DNA of 64,000 nt from Lolium rigidum. Lineage: Eukaryota; Streptophyta; Magnoliopsida; Poales; Poaceae. The position numbers and the translations under genes were made by a program. Of this stretch, positions 21,323-34,831 are shown one piece after another. Positions within the stretch are counted from its first letter, which is position 1. Each line of letters opens with the position of its first letter. The stretch lies in NCBI RefSeq assembly GCF_022539505.1, contig NC_061510.1, positions 225,950,043 through 226,014,042 on the forward strand, read 5' to 3'. Under the pieces are notes generated by a model that saw only the letters and a list, made by a program, of their open reading frames with translations, ran no database searches and had not been told where the DNA came from.

Positions 21323-24300
21323 TGATGACGGGAAAATGGCGGCGACAAAAATGGCTAATGTACGCGTCCACGTCATAGAGACAGATAGAAATTTAAATGC
21401 GTAGTGCAAAAAATAAAAGGGATCAAACATTGCAGGTACTTTATTTCCAGAACTTTCACATTTACATAAAAGAACTGTTAATTACATCTCCGAAGAGAAA
21501 ACCCCTGATTAAGAATTCCAACATATCCATTACAAAGGATTACATCCTATGACTATTACAAAATATACTAAAGACTAAGTCCTCCTCGCTGTCGTCGACG
21601 CTGGCGTGCTCGGGGAGCACTTCATCTTCTTTAAGTTATCATGTTTTTTCCATCATTTAAATTTAGCATATCAGTCATATTTTGCACTTGCACTAGTTTG
21701 AGAAGTACAAGCAAAAAATACGTGCATGAGATGCATCATATATTCCATCGGCTTAGTGACCATGTTGTTTAATTATTCATACGGTTGTTTCGCTCTAATC
21801 AGCTAAGTGGAGCAGCATCTAGAATAGCGCATGTGATTTTACCATTTGCCATGCAACAGCTACTCTACATACTTGCAGCGATAGCTACTTATGATTAGCA
21901 GCAAAGCTTTTTATATTTCTTTTGCTACTAAGAGATGTAGTACTATTATGGAGCGGACTATACTCTAAATTTACTGACCCCACGTACATATGTCAGGACG
22001 AAGGGGGATATTTATATGGGGGTGCTAATCCAAAGGATTACATCCTATGACTATTACAAAATATACTAAAGACTAAGTCCTCCTCGCTGTCGTCGACGCC
22101 GGCGTGCTCGGGGAGCACTTCATCTTCTTTAAGTTATCATGTTTTTTCCATCATTTAAATTTAGCATATCAGTCATATTTTGCACTTGCACTAGTTTGAG
22201 AAGTACAAGAAAAAAATACGTGCATGAGATGCATCATATATTCCATCGGCTTAGTGACCATGTTGTTTAATTATTCATACGGTTGTTTCGCTCTAATCAG
22301 CTAAGTGGAGCAGCATCTAGAATAGCGCATGTGATTTTACCATTTGCCATGCAACAGCTACTCTACATACGTGCAACGATAGCTACTTATGATTAGCAGC
22401 AAAGCTTTTTATATTTCTTTTGCTACTAAGAGATGTAGTACTATTATGGAGCGGACTATACTCTAAATTTACTGACCCCACGTACATATGTCAGGACGAA
22501 GGGGGATATTTATATGGGGGTGCTAATCCATTTTTGAGAGCATTTATATTTGCATATATCTATGCAGGCTTTCATATTTGAATTTTACAGCATGGAAGCT
22601 CACATGAGAAATTTATTTTATATTGCATCGAAGACTAGATCCATCTGTTTTGGAGACTTGTCTAGCTAGACTTTGGTGTACATATTTAAATTGTACCATG
22701 ATTTAGTATTTCGTGGTCTGATAATTAAACCAAACAACTATTGGACAATATATGGCGCATGCTATATCTTTTAACATGCAACAAGTTCAGTTTCTACTCA
22801 ACTTCATTTTATATTACTAGTATGATGGGTAGTACAAAATGCAAGTTGATTTGGTTGGGCGTGATTTTATCCTACGTTTCTTAGATAGGTATGTCATATG
22901 AGAATTTTATTAGCCTTGGCTTCACTTGTATTATAACTAGCACCGTGTAGCAATATGCCCACGTGTAGCATAACCGAGTGAAGTATGGACATTTTATCTC
23001 GTTTGTATCATCACTAACATGGCATAGCATGTAGTGTGACCGAACCAGAATATAAGTCGATTTAATGCATGCTGAACTTATATTGGATATGTGCATGCAA
23101 AATGATGGTGAGATATGATTTCACCACCTATGCTAATGCACTAGTTTTGTATGAGAGACTAGTGTTTCTATATGGACAAATTTCATTAAGTTTCACTTCA
23201 CTTGTATTAATACTAGCGCCGTGTAGCAATATGCCCACGTGTAGCATAACCGAGTGAAGTATGGTTCTTTCTTCTTGTTTGTATCATCACTAACATAGCA
23301 CAACATATAGTGTGACCAAACAAGAGTATATGTTGATTTATGAGCATGCTGACTATCATTGAGTATATGCATGCAACTTGATGGTGCAATATGATTTTAA
23401 TACCTATGATAATTCACTAGTTTTGTACGAGAGACTAGTGTTTCTATATGAACATATTTTACCTATTTCACTTGTATTATTACTACCACAATGTAGCAAG
23501 ATGCTCATGTGTATAGCGCACAACCAGGTGGAGTATGGTTCTCACTTTTGTTTGTATCATCACTACCATAGCATGTAGTGTGACCAAACGCGAAGAGATA
23601 TCAAATTATATTGAGCGAAATTCATTTCAGTTCAGCTATATGATGCCAAACCATGCATAGGGTGAATGTCATGTTTAGATATTACGATGTATCCGTATGA
23701 AGGGAATGCATCATCTACTTTGGTACGTCCTGATGCATCTATATGATGAGAGTGCATCATCTACTTGGTTTATACATAGTTATGGAGCAACATGCAACAT
23801 GCGGCTGACAGTTTCCAAATCAAGCCAATATATAATGTATGCCATGTTGCTTTGCCTGTCTATGGCACATGGCTAATTGAGAGGGCAGGCTACTATGTGA
23901 GGCCAGCAAATCATATATGGCAGCATGTAGAATGACTGAGGGTGATTTCTTTTTACTTGTATTAGCACTTAATGTAAGAGATCAAACTCAGCAGCATTTT
24001 ATTTATCTTATTTCTACACTTGATTTGTATCGATAAAGGTGTACCTTATTTGTATCATCATAAGATCAGAGATCATTATGAGACCAAATTAAGGATTTGG
24101 TTGATTATCCTGATCTGTATCATCATGGGATTTCACCATGAGACCAAACAAGGAGGTAGATTAATTTGAGTAATTTGAGCAGCCTAAAGTATCTACGGCA
24201 TGTAAGCAAGCATCAGCAATATGGAGCCACAAGAGAGCTACGTATATTCGCTTCCTTCTCTAGAGCAATATGTAGAGCCGGTGCATCTTTTCTCACCTTG

Positions 24301-25232
24301 TCGCTGAAGACGAACGGAAGATGCAGCGGCGACGTCCGGACTGGTGCTGTCCTACGGCAACTAGACAACAACACTTATGGTAGGGTGTATGTCGAGTGGC
24401 CGGAGGCGAGCTACGCAGCGACGTATGACGGAAGTGGCCGGCGACGTATGGGGTCGACGGCAGTGTATATGTATGTGGGCGCTGGGCGAGCTATGGTAGG
24501 CAAGCACAGGCGCAGGTGATTGTGATTTTCGATTCGTGATTAGCTTTTCCGATGAGCGGAGGAGGTCCTTATATAGACGATCGGCTGAGCGATGCCGGCC
24601 ATATGGAAATCGTGGGATCGTGCCCACGTTCTCTCGATCGTGCAGATCTAGGAGACTTGGCGGCGCGGTCATCCTCAGCGTATTTACCGAGCAGCTCTCC
24701 TTTCATTTTCTCTAATGGGCTTTCGTAGTTTAATTAGCTTGGCCGCTAGTTGGGCAGGGTCTACTGCAAGCCTGATGGACATGGGCTGATTAGTTAGGGA
24801 GCGGTGCCGCTAAATCCATGCAGCACGTGATTAAGGGATGGGTCTTAGTATCTGTACGATATGAATTGGCTAGCTAGCTAGTATACACATATGAATTAGC
24901 TAACATGCAACCACCCATAATTTTGTATATGGATTATAAAATTAATTTTCTTTGGTGTATAATTTGCCATCTATTTCAGTTCGGCACAACCATATTTTAT
25001 AAGGTTGTCGGCGCAAAGCCGGCCGCTACATCGTGATCGAACATATCAAAATTTAGTGCCGCTCGCAACGTCATGAATTTAGGTCGCTGTTGGACCGATG
25101 CTATTGCTGTCGAAATATATGTAGATGAATTTCTAAATTGACCGAAACACTTTGTTTTAAAATTTATATTATTTAATTTACTACATTTCATACTCATCGG
25201 CGTTTTAGTTTGAGACAAAATCGGTGTCAACA
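21323..25232 (-). repeat. 5' LTR of the Tat-type element
   Basis: 3910 bp, TG...CA, near-identical to 9663-13521, with the same 498-bp tandem duplication. It is followed by TSD GTCAC at 25233-25237. It keeps the 36-bp and 14-bp segments missing in the left LTR. Confidence 0.95.
21534..22529. repeat. 498-bp tandem duplication inside the right LTR
   Basis: Units 21534-22031 and 22032-22529, the counterpart of 9874-10869. Presence in both LTRs shows the duplication predates this insertion. Confidence 0.95.
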
Positions 25233-26122
25233 GTCACTATTCCAGAAAACTAGATGGATGAACCTACTATCGAGCATAAATACCCCCTCTTGGAGTCACA
25301 AGTGTCCACTTGGCCAGAGTTTGTACTAGCAACGGAGAGCAAGATCACAAATAACATATGACATGAATATATAATCAATCTCAACATAGTATTCAATATT
25401 CATCGGATCAAAGCAAACCAAACATATAGGATTACATAAAGATGATCTTGATCATGTAGGGCGGCTCACAAGATCGATACATGAAGCACAAAGTGGAGAA
25501 GACAACCATCCAGCTACTACTATGTACCCATAGTCCAGGAATGAACTACTCACGCATCACTTTGGAGGAGGGCATGGCGATGTAGATGCCTTCGGCGATG
25601 ATTTCCCCCTCCGGCAGGGTGCCGGGAAGAGCTTCAGAACCCCCCGAGATGGGTTCTGCGATGGCGGCCGCGACGGAACTTTTCATGGATGGAGGCTCGG
25701 GTATCCAGGGTTTTCCCGAGAAGATGTATAAATAGGCGGAGGATTCACGTCGGTGCGGCGCCTGGTGGGCCCAGACCACCCCTAGGCGCGGGCCAGGTCC
25801 AGGCCGCGCCTAGGGCAGGTCTGGACGCCCTACTGCGCCTCTTCGACCCCCCTTCGAACATCGTCTTCGTTTCGGTAAAATATTGACTCGGCTTTTGTTT
25901 GTCCAATTCCGAGAATATTTCCTGTACAACTTTTCTGAAATACAAAAACAACAGAAAACAGGGAACTGGCACTGTGGCATCTTGTTAATAGGTTAGTGCC
26001 GGAAATCATGTAAAAGTGCAATGAAGTGTAAGCAAAACATATATGAATTGGTGTAAAACAAGCATGGTGACATAAGCATCCCAAATGGGCCTGCCGAAAT
26101 TAGATACGTTTGAGACGTATCA
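25233..26122 (-). repeat. 3' LTR of the second Athila-type element, remainder
   Basis: It continues 9364-9662 and ends GAGACGTATCA at 26122. It is followed by the polypurine-like AGCATCCCCAAGCTTA (26123-26138). Confidence 0.85.
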
Positions 26123-29010
26123 AGCATCCCCAAGCTTAACTCCTTCTCGTCCTCGAGTAGAGTATGTGACAACAAAATAATTTTTGAGGTGACATGAAGC
26201 CAACACAATCTTGATCAAGCATGTAAAACATTGTGAGATGGGATCTAAGTACTCTAAACATAGGCATGATAGATATAATTCAATAGAACTTAGCAACTAT
26301 GCTGTAACATGAAGAGTAACTCAAACAAAGGATCTTGAATAATAGTGCATTGAAAGCAACTATGTGTTTATGATCATAGAGTAAACATAATAAAGTGGTA
26401 CTCAACATGTCCTTATGCAATAGCAAAACATAAATGCTAGGACACCTTCAAAGTTCAGAGGGTGAATAGATACAAGTAATTTGAGAACGAGCAATAGTCA
26501 TAATCATGAATCAATCAATAATAATTTTGAGACTATGCACATTGCACTAAGAATGACAAATGCTCTCTTAATCGGTGCATAAAGTAGAAGGTGAAGACTC
26601 AACATAATAGTAAAAGAGAGACTCTTTGCAGTAGTAAGCAAGATAAACAAGTTTTATAAACCTTCAAAAAAGTATGGTACGTATTAGCTTTGAACTCTCA
26701 TTGCCCCTATCATAAGCATCTTGAATGGTTAAAGTTAATGTGAGTCAAAAATGAGCTATATGCTTGCAAATCACAAGTTGAAAATCTCATGCCTCTTGAA
26801 TGCGAGTACCTAAACCTCATGCTACTCAACTTAGGTCCCAAATAAGTTCTTGTCATTGTAAGGAATGTATCATTGAGAACCACCAACGGAGCACCTCTTG
26901 CCCGATGATATGGAGGTACTCTTGTGGGGCAATCCCATGCCAAAATGACAAGACAAACAAGACAAAGGAGCATCTCAAACAAATTTTTTATTTACTATTG
27001 GTATAGATTTTTATTGCAAATGCTTCATAGAATGCTCACTATGGCTTAGCTGTGAATTTCCAACATGCATGATGCATGGCTTAGATTAGCGGCCCAGATG
27101 CTTCCCTAATTCATATACAAACTCCATGGACTTATAAGATTCCATTTTATTTCGCACCGCTAGGCATCCATAGACAAAAGAACATGACATCAACTAAATA
27201 TAAGTGCAATGTCGAAAGTGTTCCCCATGAAACAATGGTTCTACTAACTCCCAACTCGCAATTTGCAAACACATAAACTTCATTAGATAGGCACAATGAT
27301 CAAATTTATTAAGTACAAGAAAGTAAATATGCCATCAAGTTCGTGAGAGCGTTATTGACTAATTTTCTCATACCAAAATATAATTTGGAAGATAAAAACA
27401 TGATGAATTATTTGGAATAGCCATAATGATACTAGGTAGATATGGTGGACACTATTGGCAAACTTTGTTTCATGGTGGTTGGATGCACGAGTAGAGATCA
27501 TACTCAAGCACAAGACTCGGAGCGACCAACTAAGAGAGCAACAAATCATGCATGTCGAAAAACATTATCAATCAAAGAATAAAGTGATTACAAGTCAAAA
27601 CCTAAATGATCATAGAGGCTTTAGTTGACTGGTCATAGTCATAACATGGTGTAAGCATGTGCCAAGTCAACCCAATAAAGCGTCAAAGGAGAATACCACA
27701 ATACTATGCTTTTATGATAGAAACAACACATGATTCTTTCAATGACACATTATGCACTCTCAGCCATTTGAAACAAGTCATGCTAAAACAATAAGTACTA
27801 AGCATATGACAAGAATAACATCCAACATGACATGCCAAAGTCTATGCCACAGTCTAGACAAGCTTCTTTTTGCATCACTATAGTCATGAAATATTTTACT
27901 CGTATCCAACACCAATCAACTTATTTGAAATAAATCTCAGAGATGAAATTCATTATGGACCAGAGAGCTAATCATACACAAATAAATAATACTAACGTGC
28001 TCTGAACAAAATTCAAGTGAAAGAACAAGAGCTAAACCCAAGCACTTAAAACTAGAACACTCGCAGACAATAACAAATAAAACTACAGCGTTCTATGCAA
28101 TTAAAAAGGAGCGGGTCTTTCTCCAAAACAAATGTGCCGGAATCCAACATATGCTATAGAAAATAAAAAAAAATAAAAAAATAATAAATAAAGACGCTCC
28201 CGTAACAACACATAGCGTATGAAGCAATAAAAATATAGCGCATAGAGAGATGACATGTTGCTTTGTTGATGAAGAGGGATGCCTTGGGCATCCCCAAGCT
28301 TTGACGCTCGTACTTCTTGAATATGACTTGGGGTGCAGGGCATCCCCAAGTATGAGCTTTTATCCATTCTTCATCTCATCACATCATTCTTCTTTCCCTA
28401 CACTTGAAAACTTTCTTCATACAAAACTTCACGCAATTCTTTATTAGCAAGATTAGTACAATCAAAATAAACAAATCCACTTGGGTTCAGTACTAACATA
28501 TAGAAAATATCTATTAAAGCATAATATACTGTAGCAACCTTTCAAAAAGCTCTTTGATCAAAAGAACTAAAAAAAGAGATTTAAGAGGCAAATGCAAATA
28601 GTGCAGAAATCATCAAAACAGAATAGCGGTAAATATCTATTTCTTTGAAAATCCTCTCGTTGCTTATCTTGAAAAGTGGTCAACTAACGAAAGTTATATA
28701 ATAACCTGGGGCATATGCATAAAATATGACAGCTCAAAATACCGCTCCGGCTATTTTTACAAATTTTTATGGTAACAAAGACAGAATCTGTTTTCTCGGA
28801 CAAAGAACTTCCCCAAACATTACTTTATTCCTATTATATTAGAGGTTATTCTTTGCAAAAAATGAAATAAAAATGATAAGGAGAGGTCATTACAGTAGTA
28901 ATAACTTCCAAGACTCAACAAAATAAATTACTATAAATAACGCATGGGTTGTCTCCCATAAGCGCTTTTCTTTAACGCCTTTCAGACTAGGCGCGGTAAA
29001 AATGCGAGCA
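26123..29010 (-). other. Noncoding 3' region of the second Athila-type element
   Basis: It has a polypurine tract next to the LTR and two more polypurine-like copies near 28288 and 28341, one in a hairpin. The small ORFs show no domain. It shares phrases such as 'cgcttttctttaacgcc' with 1787-4357, so it is a homologous but diverged 3' region. Confidence 0.7.
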
Positions 29011-29760
29011 TCAAGTATTATCAAGTGAAGAAGCATCAAGATCAATCACTTCCTCTAAAACACAACTTGTCAAAATAGGTACTTTAGATACCCCTGGAGA
29101 TGATTCAACATGTAAGCCACTCTTAGTTGCACTAAAAGTTTTATCAATTTTAAGCATATTATGGGGTTTTGGTTTAGGTGCCTTGGAAACATACATAATT
29201 TTTTGCTCTTTTCCCACAAAACCTTTCTCCTTTTTAAACCCAAGAGAGGAAAAGGTTGCACTTAAAGTTTCCATAGCCTCATCTATTTTACCAATCCTAA
29301 GGTTTATACTATCATGAATATTGCTAGCCTCTAAAACAGTTGATTCTTTTATTGATATTTTCCATAGATTCATTAATTTGGCTAGCATTATCAAGGCAAT
29401 TTGGCAAATATTTCTCTAGGGAGCTTAATATTTCTATAACATCCTCCAAAGTGTTCTCAGCTTTAACAACATCGTAGGTGGAATTCCTACCAAGCTTTCA
29501 ATTAAATTGCAGCTTCCAAAGTCGGAGCACCTAGAAAATTACCCCGTGAGAGTATCCAAAACATATCTATTGTAGCTAGATAAACCAACATATATAAAAT
29601 TTTCTAAGGAGGATCATGGTAGAATATTTTTAGTACATCTATGATTAGCATTACTTATTCTATACCAAGCATCTTTTAAACTTTCTCCCCCCCGTTGCTT
29701 AAAAGAACTAACCTCAACTTCAGTGAATACTCATTTTAGCAAAACTTAAACTAAGCAATA
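29011..29760 (-). pseudogene. Gag remnant of the second Athila-type element
   Basis: Minus-strand coding debris. The last 127 codons are open (29394 to 29011) and end DASSLDNT, nearly the same tail as the protease frame of 175-8327. Upstream frames contain Gag-like pieces (for example DAWYRISNANHRCTKN) broken by stops and frameshifts. The Gag core is lost. The call is based on position after the primer site and on these pieces. Confidence 0.55.
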
Positions 29761-29950
29761 GAAATAACAACTATAATAGTAACTATTTTTTTATGTTTTT
29801 GATATAAGGACAACTATAAAAGTAAACTATTTTTTTGTGTGTTTTTGATATAATAAATCAAACAAACAAAAATAAAGCAAACTAAGCAAACTATAACAAA
29901 GTAAAAAGATTGGAGATGAGAGACTCCCCTTGCGTAAATCCCCTTTCTCC

Positions 29951-29966
29951 CCAAAGAACGGCGCCA
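29951..29966 (-). other. Primer-binding site, decayed tRNA-Asp type
   Basis: TGGCGCCGTTCTTTGG on the minus strand: the first ten bases match the tRNA-Asp site of the other Athila-type elements and the rest has diverged. It lies 10 nt from the 5' LTR. Confidence 0.7.
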
Positions 29967-29976
29967 GTAAAAGTCT

Positions 29977-31099
29977 TGATGGTGCTTATCGTTACGCCAA
30001 CTTCACAATGTTGGGGAACCCCAAGATTAAGGTGTGATGAACACATCAACAAGTTTTCCCTCGCATGAAAACCAAGGTTTAATCGGCCGCAGAGGAGAAA
30101 GGCATGACTTCCGAAGGTGTTGCTGGATCGACTAGTGGCAAGCGCAAGATCGTGTCAAGCAACAACGTGGAACCTCGCACACAACACAACCAAAGTACTT
30201 TGCCCAACTTACAAGTTGAGATTGTCAATCTCACCGTGCTTGCTTGAACACAAAGGATTAGATGTATCGAATGGAAGGAGATGTTTGCGTAGAAGTAAAC
30301 AGAATAGGATTGCAGTTGAATTTATCAGTAAAGGAAATAGGACGGGGGTCCACAGTTCACTATAGGTGTCTCTCCATAAAGAAATATAATGTTGGGTGAA
30401 CAAATTACAACTGGGCAATTGATATAATATCGATCAATTCGTGACAAGATGATTACTATGAGATTTGATATGGGCATTACAACATAATACATAGACCGTA
30501 ATGCAACTGCATCTATGACTAATAATCCACCTTCAGGTTAGCGTCCGCACACCTTTCAAGATAATTGCAAGCGACAGTACTATCACATTAAGCAATGTGT
30601 GTAAAGTAAACAATAGAATTACCACCGGATAAAACATTGTTGTTTTCTCCTAGTAGCAACAAGACATCTACAATCTTAGAAGTTATAAAGTCACTCTCCG
30701 AGAAAACTAGAGGCATGAACCTACTATCGAGCATAAATACTCCCTCTTGGAGTCACAAGTGTCCACTCTGGCGTAGTTTCTACTAGCAACGGAGAGCATG
30801 CAAGATCACAAATAATATATGACATGAATATATAATCAATCTCAACATAGTATATAATATTCATCGGATCCCAGCAAATCAAACATATAGGATTACATAA
30901 AGATGATCTTGATCATGTAGGGCAGCTCACAAGATCTATACATGAAGCACAAAGTAGAGAATACAACCATCTAGCTACTACTATGGACCCATAGTCCAGG
31001 GATGAACTACTCATGCATCACTTCGGAGGCGGGAATGGCGATGATTCCTCCCACAGGTGCCGAGAAGAGCTTCGCACCCCCGAGATGGGTTCCGCGATG
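29977..31099 (-). repeat. 5' LTR of the second Athila-type element, cut by gap
   Basis: It starts TGATGGTGCTTATC and runs into the N run. By comparison with 25233-26122 about 460 bp of LTR are missing in the gap. ORFs here are LTR shadows. Confidence 0.85.
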
Positions 31100-31199
31100 N
31101 NNNNNNNNNNNNNNNNNNNNNNNNNNNNNNNNNNNNNNNNNNNNNNNNNNNNNNNNNNNNNNNNNNNNNNNNNNNNNNNNNNNNNNNNNNNNNNNNNNN
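31100..31199. other. Assembly gap, exactly 100 N
   Basis: A round number of N is the usual placeholder for a gap of unknown length. At least the last 460 bp of an Athila-type LTR are missing here. Confidence 0.97.
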
Positions 31200-32559
31200 T
31201 ATAGATTCACTGAAATATTTCGCCTTGGTACATTAATACCAAGTTTTGTGAAGAGGAACAGGTGAGCGGCGCAAGCGAGGGGATGAACGGAGGTTGAAGA
31301 CGGGTTTATATAAGAATTGGGTGAAGCAGTGTGCCGTTGGATGAGGAGATCGTGTGGTGATAATAGATCTTCTAGAAACAAGGGCAAAAAAGTATTTTTA
31401 CTGGGATAGGCGTTACAGTACGTGCGCCAGAAAAAGCGGAGGACGTGTGTCCCCCACTTGCACGACGTGTCAACGTGGTGGAAACGATGGACCCATAAAA
31501 ACAGAAAAATCTCGGCCATTGATGGAGTTGAAGAAAATTTGTCAAGGGAAAATGTGTCGACAAGAAAAATAAAAGGAGAATGGCGACAGGATGACTTATT
31601 TGCATACTTCGGGAGCCTTTGGTCAGAAACAAGTTTTTGCCCAAATACTCGGGGGCTACTTCGAAAAAAGTAAAATTTCGACCATGGCAAATATAGAAAA
31701 TGATGAGCCTACAGTCAAGCACAAGTTCTTGGCTGTAGCCTCGGGGGCTACTCCCATCAGGAGCGCTGTTCGCGCACCCGAGAAATATAAAAAAAAAAAA
31801 AAAAAGAGAAAAAAGAAAGAGAGAAGAAGAAGGAGGAAAGAATATCAGGAGATAATGGCAATATAGCGACAAGGTGGACTAAAATGTTGAGCCTACAACC
31901 AAGCACAAGTTCTTGGCTGTAGCCTCGGGGGTACTCCCATCGGGAACGCTGTTCGCGTGCCCGATGAAGTTAACAAAGGAAAAATAACACAGCAAGAGAG
32001 TATATTTCGAGTTATAATTAACTCTACATATACTCCCATCGGGAGAGCAATATAAGTCATATTTGACTCGATAAAATGTGCCATTCCAACAGCCGAAAAA
32101 GCACTCGACAATATATTCTCGAACGCCAAAGTTGCGATCAATTTCCGAATGCCGCAAATTTGCGAAGGTAAGACCCCAGTAACTATTCTGCCGGGCGTGG
32201 CATCGCCAAAGACTCGCGCTCTCGCTACTTTTATCCGTATCAACGGATGCGAAGAAAAATCCTAACGGACGCGTTAGGTACTCGATAAATTCGACCGGGA
32301 CTCGACAGAATGGTAAGACCTTAAGCGGCACTCGTCGAAGTTTACACCGCATCCCGAGATCATGTCCAGGGACGTGATTTTGAAGTAGGTTGTTGCGGAT
32401 TGCCACTAGAGCGAGCTTAACTAGTACCCGATCCGTCGGATGAACTAGCCCCAACTACCAATATCCCCGTACAATATAGAATTTTATGAGAAAAAGTATG
32501 AAAGTTAGAGCTTTCGAGTAAAAATAAACAAGAGAGATTTTCCTTGACTCTATGATTCA

Positions 32560-32579
32560 AGCAAAATCTCGGGGGCTAC
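32560..32579 (+). other. Polypurine tract of the small Tat-type element
   Basis: GCAAAATCTCGGGGGCTAC directly before the LTR. The same sequence lies before the LTR of the mini-Tat element (61251-61270, minus strand). Further TCGGGGGCTA-like copies lie at about 31649, 31740 and 31925. Confidence 0.85.
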
Positions 32580-32966
32580 CGACATAGGCATCCCAAATGG
32601 GCCTCGCCTAATATAGTACCCGGGGTTTATTGAAGGCCCACTACCCGAAGAATAAGAAGACTCGAGAGCCCAAGATGTATTTAAGGAAAAGATAGAGTTG
32701 TAATAGGAAGTGTTATTTGTAATCCGGCGGGATGAGTTAGAAACCATCCCGGACTCTCGTAATCCTTGTATAGCACGAATCCCTCGGCTCCACCTATATA
32801 AAGGGGGGTCGAGGGACGAGAAGATCATCGAATCATTGTCTGCAAACCCTAGTTTTCATATTCGTCGAGCACTTTTCGGCTGAAACCTTCGAGATCTACT
32901 TGCCCTCTACTTCTAACTAAACCCTAGCCTACAATCCATAGGCATTGATAAGTTAATCCCTTGTCA
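32580..32966 (+). repeat. 3' LTR of the small Tat-type element
   Basis: 387 bp, ending CCCTTGTCA. The first base is C where TG is expected, so it probably mutated after insertion. A TATA-like CTATATAAAG lies near 32797. It aligns over its first 171 bases with 43838-43669 with about three differences. Confidence 0.9.
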
Positions 32967-32971
32967 CTAAC

Positions 32972-34831
32972 CCCCTTGCCAGACAAACCTTCAAAGAGCG
33001 GCTCCCATGAATTATTTTTATTTTTGGGTGGCACTCCTTCCAACCTTTCTTTCACAAACCATGGCTAACCGAATCCTCGGGTGCCTGCCAACAATCTCAT
33101 ACCATGAAGGAGTGCCTTTTTATTTTAGTTTCATTATGATGATGACACTCCTCCCAACCTTTGCTTACACAAGCCATGGCTAACCGAATCCTCGGGTGCC
33201 GTCCAACAATCACATACCATGGAGGAGTGTCTATTTTTGTTAATTAATTTGGGACTCGGGAATCCCATTGCCAGCTCTTTTTGCAAAATTATTGGATAAG
33301 CGGATGAAGCCACTAGTCCATTGGTGAAAGTTGCCCAACAAGATTGAAAGATAAACACCACATACTTCCTCATGAGCTATAAAACATTGACACAAATCAG
33401 AGGTAATAAATTTTGAATTGTTTAAAGGTAGCACTCAAGCAATTTACTTTGGAATGGCAGGAAATACCACATTGTTGGTAGGTATGGTGGACACAAATGG
33501 CATAGTGGTTGGCTCAAGTATTTTGGATGCATGAGAAGTATTCCCTCTCGATACAAGGCTTAGGCTAGCAAGGCTATTTGAAGCAAACACAAGTATGAAC
33601 CTGAGTACACAAAACTTACATAAGAACATATTGCAAGCATTATAATACTCTACACTCGTCTTCCTTGTTGCTCAAACACTTTTACCGAAAAATATCTAGA
33701 CCTTAAGAGAGATCAATCATGCAAACCAATTTCAACAAGCTCTACGGTAGTTCTCCATTAATAGGCTTAGACTACATGAAAAAACTTAATCATGATCTAC
33801 TTGAGAGCTCAAAACAATTGCCAAGTGTCAAATTATCCAAGACATGATGAGGCATTTTCCTTTTCCAACCAAATATAAATAAGTGCAATAGCTTCCAACT
33901 TTTATCATTGAACATTAAAAGTAAAACGAAGAACACGAGTGTTCATATGAAAAAGCGGAGCGTGTATCTCTCCCACACAAGGATTGCTAGGATCCGAATT
34001 TATTCAAACATAAACAAAACGAAAATAAAAGCACACAGACGCTCCAAGTAAAGCACATAAGATGTGACCGAATAAAAATATAGTTTCAATAGAAGAAACC
34101 TGATAAGTTGATGAAGAAGGGGATGCCTTGGGCATCCCCAAGCTTAGACGCTTGAGTATCCTTGGAAATATGCAGGGATGAACCACGGGGGCATCCCCAA
34201 GCTTAGACTTTTCACTCTTCTTGATCATATATCATCCTCCTCTCTTGACCCTTGAAAACTTCCTTCACACCAAACTTCTCATAAACTTCATTAGAGGGGT
34301 TAGTACTCAAAAAATTTGAATCCACCTTGGTCCCGTAGTGGCACATTGCAAGAACTCAATAAAACATTAGCTACAGCTCTCCACGTCTAGAAAACCTCGC
34401 TTAAAGTCCACAAGAGACAATGCAAAAAACAGAGACAGAATCTGCCAAAACAGAACAGACAGTAAAGACGAATTTTAATAAAATACTTCCGTTGCTCAAA
34501 TCAGAAAACTCAAAACTAACGAAAGTTGCGTACATATCTGAGGAACACGCACGTAAATTGGCATATTTTCTGAGTTACCTACAGAGGGAACAGCCCAGAT
34601 TCGTGACAGACAGAAATCTGTTTCTGCGCAGAAATCCAAATCTAGTATCAACCTTCGATTAGAGGCTTCACTTGGCACAACAAAACACAAAACTAATATA
34701 AGGAGATGTTGCTACAGTAGTAAACAACTTCCAAGACACAAATATAAAACAAAGTACTGTAGCAAAATAACACATGGGTTATCTCCCAAGAAGTTGCTTT
34801 CTTTATAGCCGTTAAGATGGGCTCAGCAGTT
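32972..34831 (-). other. Noncoding 3' region with internal repeats
   Basis: It holds an imperfect tandem repeat of about 100 bp (33028-33129 and 33137-33240, both with CCATGGCTAACCGAATCCTC). It also holds two polypurine-like copies (about 34131 and 34190), the first in the same hairpin as at 3638. The part 33420-34800 is homologous to 2940-4350. No coding evidence. Confidence 0.75.

Larger units (their letters stand above)
9663..25232 (-). mobile_element. 15.6-kb Tat-type Ty3/gypsy element with an antisense gene
   Basis: TG...CA element with LTRs of 3859 and 3910 bp, TSD GTCAC (9658-9662 and 25233-25237), a primer site at the right LTR and a polypurine tract at the left LTR, so it runs on the minus strand. 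The integrase C-terminus resembles Tat/Ogre-lineage elements. Most of gag-pol is deleted. Between pol and the 3' LTR lies a spliced plant-mobile-domain gene on the plus strand. Extra ORFs in this place, sense or antisense, are known for the Tat lineage. LTR divergence is low (about 0.5% by eye). A CACTA element is inserted at 19403. Confidence 0.95.
9364..31099 (-). mobile_element. Second Athila-type element, heavily interrupted and deleted
   Basis: This is the minus-strand base element of the left half. Its 3' LTR survives as 9364-9662 and 25233-26122, its internal part is 26123-29976, and its 5' LTR starts at 29977 and is cut by the N gap. It has a noncoding 3' region and gag debris but no protease or pol. 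The copia LTR and the 15.6-kb Tat element are inserted in its 3' LTR. Its own target-site duplication cannot be seen because both ends are missing. Confidence 0.85.
31200..32966 (+). mobile_element. Small Tat-type element, 3' half
   Basis: Noncoding 3' region, polypurine tract and 3' LTR of an element related to 60863-63405. Its 5' LTR is the fragment 43669-43838 on the other side of gap 2. TSD CTAAC (32967-32971) matches GTTAG (43839-43843) in reverse complement. The internal part holds a direct repeat (31711-31783 and 31896-31968) and an A-rich purine run (about 31788-31850). The missing 5' internal part would lie in gap 2. Confidence 0.85.

Noticed and set aside
31788..31850. A-rich run as a LINE poly(A) tail
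   Set aside because: It lies within the 3' region of a small Tat-type element, is a mixed A/G purine run and has no LINE coding upstream.
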